A DNA stretch of 64,000 nucleotides, from assembly GCA_030386875.1 (NCBI GenBank), contig CM059562.1, positions 72,786,201-72,850,200 of the forward strand, read 5' to 3'. Below the pieces are notes generated by a model. That model was given only the letters and a program-made list of their open reading frames with translations, searched no databases and was not told the DNA's origin. The DNA is from Morinoia aosen (Eukaryota > Arthropoda > Malacostraca > Amphipoda > Talitridae). The position numbers and the translations under genes are program-made. The first letter of the stretch is position 1, and each line of letters starts with the position of its first letter. Shown piece after piece: positions 59,796-64,000 of the stretch.

Positions 59796-59944
59796 TAACG
59801 GAAACCACCGTGACAGACGCAATGTGGGTCACATCAGGCTTTACTTCAATAGCACCAAATCATAGAAATGACGCCGTCTTATGACGCATTAACACGCAAC
59901 TTGAGGGGCATACGCTACGTCCACGCATCGAAATCTAGCTCCAC

Positions 59945-60025
59945 GAACTGTATTAACGCACTGATATGCTGTATTAATACGCAGATATGCTGTATTAACA
60001 AGCTAACATGCTGTACTAATAAGGT
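59945..60025. repeat. About 21-bp repeat, four copies
   Basis: ctgtattaacgc-like units recur at 59949, 59969, 59990 and 60011 with substitutions. Confidence 0.8.
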
Positions 60026-60279
60026 TGTATCCTGTTTGTCTCGCTCTCGATAACTACACACATAGAATTCTCGCATTCAGGAATAATTCGTTCGTCGAAG
60101 GCAGTCCGTATCACAGATACGATATAATCAGACTTGTTGCGGTACGCCAGTGCTTCCCATAAGTATACGGCGGTAGTTTTTTCTAACATTGTTATCGCTT
60201 TTTGATACACAATGAACAGTTCAACTTCCAAGTTACTATTTGTGGTGTGATTTTTGAAAGTTTCACCTAGTCGTAGCGG

Positions 60280-60560
60280 TATGGCTAGTAGCGTGAGGAA
60301 ACAAGGTAGAGTCATTTCTATGGGAGAAAATACACCTCCTCTTGTTCGGCTAGCCACTAGAAAGGCTTTATTTCAAACAAACTTTATGACGTCACCAAAA
60401 CGCCATTTCGTTAGTCCAATAGTGGAGCCAGATTAGGGGGTAGCAGTGCTGCTACCAGATGCAATATGTGCGCTGCGATTGGTTCGTTGCCGTGACGTCA
60501 GCAAAACCACACCGTGAATGAAAAAAACACTGGTTTGAACTTACCTTGTTTCCTCTACCG
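60280..60560. other. Possible MITE or CRE/CCAAT-bearing segment
   Basis: gaggaaacaaggta at 60295-60308 and taccttgtttcctc at 60542-60555 are perfect inverted copies, with related gctag words outside them. Between them the block tgacgtca followed by c/g and caaaac occurs twice (60388 and 60494), and an inverted CCAAT (attgg) lies beside the second. tgacgtca is the cAMP-response-element consensus, so a promoter is conceivable. The flanking inverted repeat favours a short transposon. No adjacent gene supports the promoter reading. Confidence 0.5.
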
Positions 60561-60639
60561 TGGTTCTAGCTAAGGTGTCGTAACTGGGTCAACTGTCGTT
60601 GGGTACGATATTCATGATTAGATCATGGTTAAGTTAAAA

Positions 60640-60836
60640 CACGTTTAGGATCGGTGAGATTGGAATGAGTCAGATTAATTTAAGGGAGATAATTTAATTT
60701 ATGCTAATTTAGTTTAAACTGAAGTAAATTAGTCAATTTAAACTTAACTTAACTTAAGTTCAGTTAAAAAATTAAGATAAAACTTAAATTAAATTAGTTG
60801 ATTTAATTTAAGTTAATTTACAATTAGATTAAGTAC
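60640..60836. repeat. Low-complexity tta/taa-rich tract
   Basis: Irregular runs of aatttaa, ttaactt and aaattag words without a fixed period. Confidence 0.7.
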
Positions 60837-62484
60837 ATGTTCAACAATCATTGTATGAAACAAAAATTTGCTCGCTATGCTCACGAAACATTATTCCAGA
60901 ATCTAACACAAATTTACGAGCCAACAAAAAACGTCTACCAGCGCCCAGCAGAACAATGGCTGTCGTCAAATCAAGAAATTTCGACTGCCTTCCATTACAG
61001 GCCCGAGGAAAATGGTTCGCGATCGTCAAATTTGAAGCAGGGAAATATTTTCAAGCTGTTTGATGCTGAGCTTCAGACATGGGACAAATACGCCCTATGC
61101 ATTCACAGTGGGCGTGCTGAAATTACAATCGAAAAAGAAAGCTCACTCATCGCTTCAAAAGCTTGGCGCTGTGTCCTGTTGCGTGTGCTGTTGGACTTCA
61201 ATGGTGCTGAAAGTAACGTTGATTGGAGGTGAAACAATAAGATTCATGTTTGAATTTTATGGGTTATTGAAAATGTAAATAAAATCAAAAAGAGCTCTGA
61301 AACTCGGCGTAGAGTAATTTATCTCTACGCCTTAAGCTTGTACTTTCTAAAAGAGAAACGATAATATATATTACAATCAAATTAACCTACTAGATATTAA
61401 AATTTTAGCGATATTAAAAACAAATAAAATTGCTTTGAAATACATCAATCAAGTTTTAACAAAATTACTTCGGTCTTCAAAACAGAAACTGACTGCAAAA
61501 AGCAACCTGCCTGCGTTGGAGAAGCATCTGAGCCCATATGAGTGTCACACTGCATCACGGACGGTCCCCGGCCACAATGGTTCAAGTGTTCCACTTATCA
61601 TCGCAAATAGCAGGTCGGGACCACAACAAGTCCGGCGCAAGGCATACTTCACCGGCACATGCGTATACCTGAGGGACGTGTAACAGAGATGGACGAGGTC
61701 AGGCCAATTTTGTTATTTTGGATTACCAGAAAGACGGACTACCCTCAGAACTCTCAATTAGTTTGTAACTGAAGAAATTTGACCTAAAATTTCTCTATGA
61801 CAGCAGGTCTTTATTTCTTGAGGCTGAGCTGGGCGAAAATTGTGAAACTGTTGTCTCGGAGTTTTATCAAAAAGTAAGTGATTGCGGGTAATCAAACGAA
61901 ACATCGACTACACTCTCTTGAAAATTTAAAATATTCTAGTAGTTAATTTTTATAATCAAAGTTACTGTCGAAGTTAAATAGAGCTGATCACGGAAAACTT
62001 TATCTAGGAAAGAAATTTATTCATTATCATAGATGAAAAAATACTTATAATATTTTATTGGCCTGCATGTACACATAAACCACAGGGGAAAAGTTCTTGA
62101 CCATATTTTTTTGTGTATCACCAATACCGTCATGACTGAAGACACAGCGAGTATCAAAATTTTGTTGAACAAACCCTGTTTTGAACATCAACCGTAAAGC
62201 TGGAAACGAGACGGCAGCATTTTCACCGGAGAAAAAATCTGCGCTGGAAAAATCTATTCCTCCAAAAGAAAAAGGCTAAAAATTTTTGTGAGCGACCACC
62301 CCCTTTTTAGAAAACGATCTCTAAAGTACAACAGGAAATTCGGAGCATTATCGTAAAGCAAAGCAGGGAGCGGAAGGCGTCCGCAAGAGGTGTCCGTCAC
62401 CGTCAAGTAGCACCGTCAACAACAGGGATGCCGCTGGGCAATAGACTTCGCTCGGGACCTCGGCTGGGAAACGCGCTCTAAATC
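60837..62484. other. Unique spacer with unrecognised frames
   Basis: The longest frame is 131 codons (60837-61232, plus), overlapped by others in two further frames on both strands. I recognise no domain in any of them. Confidence 0.4.
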
Positions 62485-62945
62485 TGGCGTGTACTTGCAG
62501 TAGGTTTGTGAGCCTTGTTCTTCTTATGCCGCCACGGCAGGGGCGGGTTTTTATGTCAAGGACAATTTCATCCATGTTCTTGCTGCTCTTTTTATATTAG
62601 GCGTATACTTGCCGTAGGTTTGTGAGGCTAGTTCTTCTCATGCCGCCACGGCAAGGGCGGGTTTTCATGTCTAGGACAATTTCATCCATGTTCTTGCTGC
62701 TCTTTTTATATTAGGCGTATACTTGCCGTAGGTTTGTGAGGCTAGTTCTTCTCATGCCGCCACGGCAAGGGCGGGTTTTCATGTCTAGGACAATTTCATC
62801 CATGTTCTTGCTGCTCTTTTTATATTAGGCGAATACTTGCCGTGGGTTTGTGAGCCTTTTTTCTTCTTATGTCGCGACTGCCAGGGTGGATTTTTGCGCC
62901 GTAGTCGATTCAAGTATGTTTTTTGCTTTTTTATATCAGACGTAC
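62485..62945. repeat. 114-bp repeat, about four copies
   Basis: The landmark ttaggcg recurs at 62597, 62711 and 62825, exactly 114 bp apart. The middle copies are almost identical and the outer ones diverged. Each copy includes a small hairpin tgccg-cca-cggca followed by a g-rich block and then gacaatttcatccatg. No open frame is conserved through the copies. Confidence 0.93.
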
Positions 62946-64000
62946 ATTTTTGCACGTTTGAGGGCCTTGCTATGTCATAAATGTAGCTTGTAGCATATAT
63001 GCAATTGTAATATTGGTAAACGCAAAACTGCATCTCGCACCACTCTGTTGTTAGCTTAATTCAATATTCTACATTTTCCGTTACTGCAATTTAACGGAAA
63101 TTCGAATGAATTCTATGATAAACCTCCCGCTGTAATATGACAACACTGATATTAGGTTTCAAAATCTGCAGCCTTATTCGTGACGAGGAGATTTGCGCCA
63201 GCTGCGATTTGACCGTGCCACGCTCTGAGCTGCTGGAGAAATCGTTCCTTCATCGGGACAGGAAGGATCTGACAGGCTCAGAAGAGGGATATCGTGAAGA
63301 CCATGTCTAAAGGAACTCCTCCCGAGTTAATAGACAAATGCATCGGGTGCCGTACCGAAACAGTAAAAAGATATTTAGCCATCCTCTACGAGGAAGTACA
63401 TGGTCGGGTGTAGGTGTTTAATGTCTGTCACTGGCTAGGATCTACGTAATGTTAAGAGTCCTAGTCTCTAAAACTCTCAGTCTTGCATCCAAAACACTCT
63501 TTGAGCAAGCCCATCTGTTTTCAACAACATGCGATACGAGTTACTCAGAATTAGCTCGCATCGCAATTAGCAATGAATAGGAACTAAATTAACCGAAGTT
63601 TGCTGAAGTTTGTTACCTTGTTGGTTCTAAAACAAAATTCATTCTATGACTCTCAGAAGTTCAGGAAATTTATTCTCTGAATATCCAGAATTCAGATAAT
63701 TTATCCCGTGAATCTTCTCGCCACCGTAACGTAAACTTCAGAGCAACGAATCAAAGTACACCAAAGCACCGAATCTGAATTCTCACCTTAAATTTGGTAA
63801 AACATCTATCGGTATTGTGCACTAGGTTGCTTCATGAAATGAATTTCTCGTCCCTAGATCACACCCACATTATGATCTAGGCTTAAAAAGCTAGAAGCAA
63901 TTAGCAATGAGACCAACATAGTGTCCGAGCAGTGCCAAACATCGTCTTGCCAAAAAGAGTTTGAAACACAATTTTGCTCGGAAATCTTTGTTCTGCCAAG
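62946..64000. other. Unique spacer with one small unrecognised frame
   Basis: A 57-codon plus frame runs from an atg at 63137 to a taa at 63308-63310 in a locally GC-richer patch. Its peptide has many charged residues and a C-x-x-C (ICASCD). It could be an exon, a microprotein or chance. Nothing else is recognised up to the window end. Confidence 0.35.

Overview
This window looks like AT-rich, gene-poor nuclear DNA of an invertebrate animal, most likely an arthropod. A crustacean is possible but is only a guess. The grounds are three decayed transposon remnants of animal types (a jockey/CR1-like LINE reverse-transcriptase tail, a Tc1/mariner-type transposase C-terminus inside long inverted repeats, and a Ty3/gypsy gag) and a very high density of unrelated minisatellites. 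I found no host protein-coding gene, tRNA, rRNA or snRNA that I can defend. All of the longest open frames (about 160 to 740 codons) except the gag lie inside tandem arrays whose unit length, or three times whose unit length, fits the reading frame. They are by-products of repetition, not genes.

Tandem arrays cover about 16 kb, a quarter of the window by my own sum. From left to right the main ones have units of 32 bp (1-345), 26 bp (712-915), 35 bp (2231-2370), 25 bp (8455-8960), 27 bp (30846-31690), 51/69 bp (34869-35260), 123 bp (35577-38834), 22/19 bp (39684-40200), 20 bp (46288-46705), 33 bp (46706-47330), a GT-rich unit of about 36 bp (47461-48245), 54 bp (48905-51055), 45 bp (52079-52612), 72 bp (53812-54175), 67 bp (57395-57900), 24 bp (59362-59625) and 114 bp (62485-62945). 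Several have higher-order periodicity: 4x25=100 bp, 3x27=81 bp and 5x54=270 bp.

Mobile-element remnants lie between the arrays: a LINE 3' piece (5607-5887), a foldback element (9781-9913), a mariner-type element with long TIRs (19362-19935), a 161-bp MITE (40502-40662), a broken Ty3/gypsy 5' portion (41908-43310) and a 0.57-kb element with long inverted repeats of unknown class (58380-58955). Three unclassified dispersed families recur inside the window. One of them carries the 22-bp minisatellite at its edge, in inverted orientation near 29.7 kb and direct near 40 kb, with a diverged copy near 45.1 kb.

The most unusual object is the 123-bp satellite. It has about 26 nearly identical monomers, and each monomer is built mostly of three separate hairpins. 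The rest is anonymous AT-rich spacer, which could be intergenic or intronic; from sequence alone I cannot tell which.
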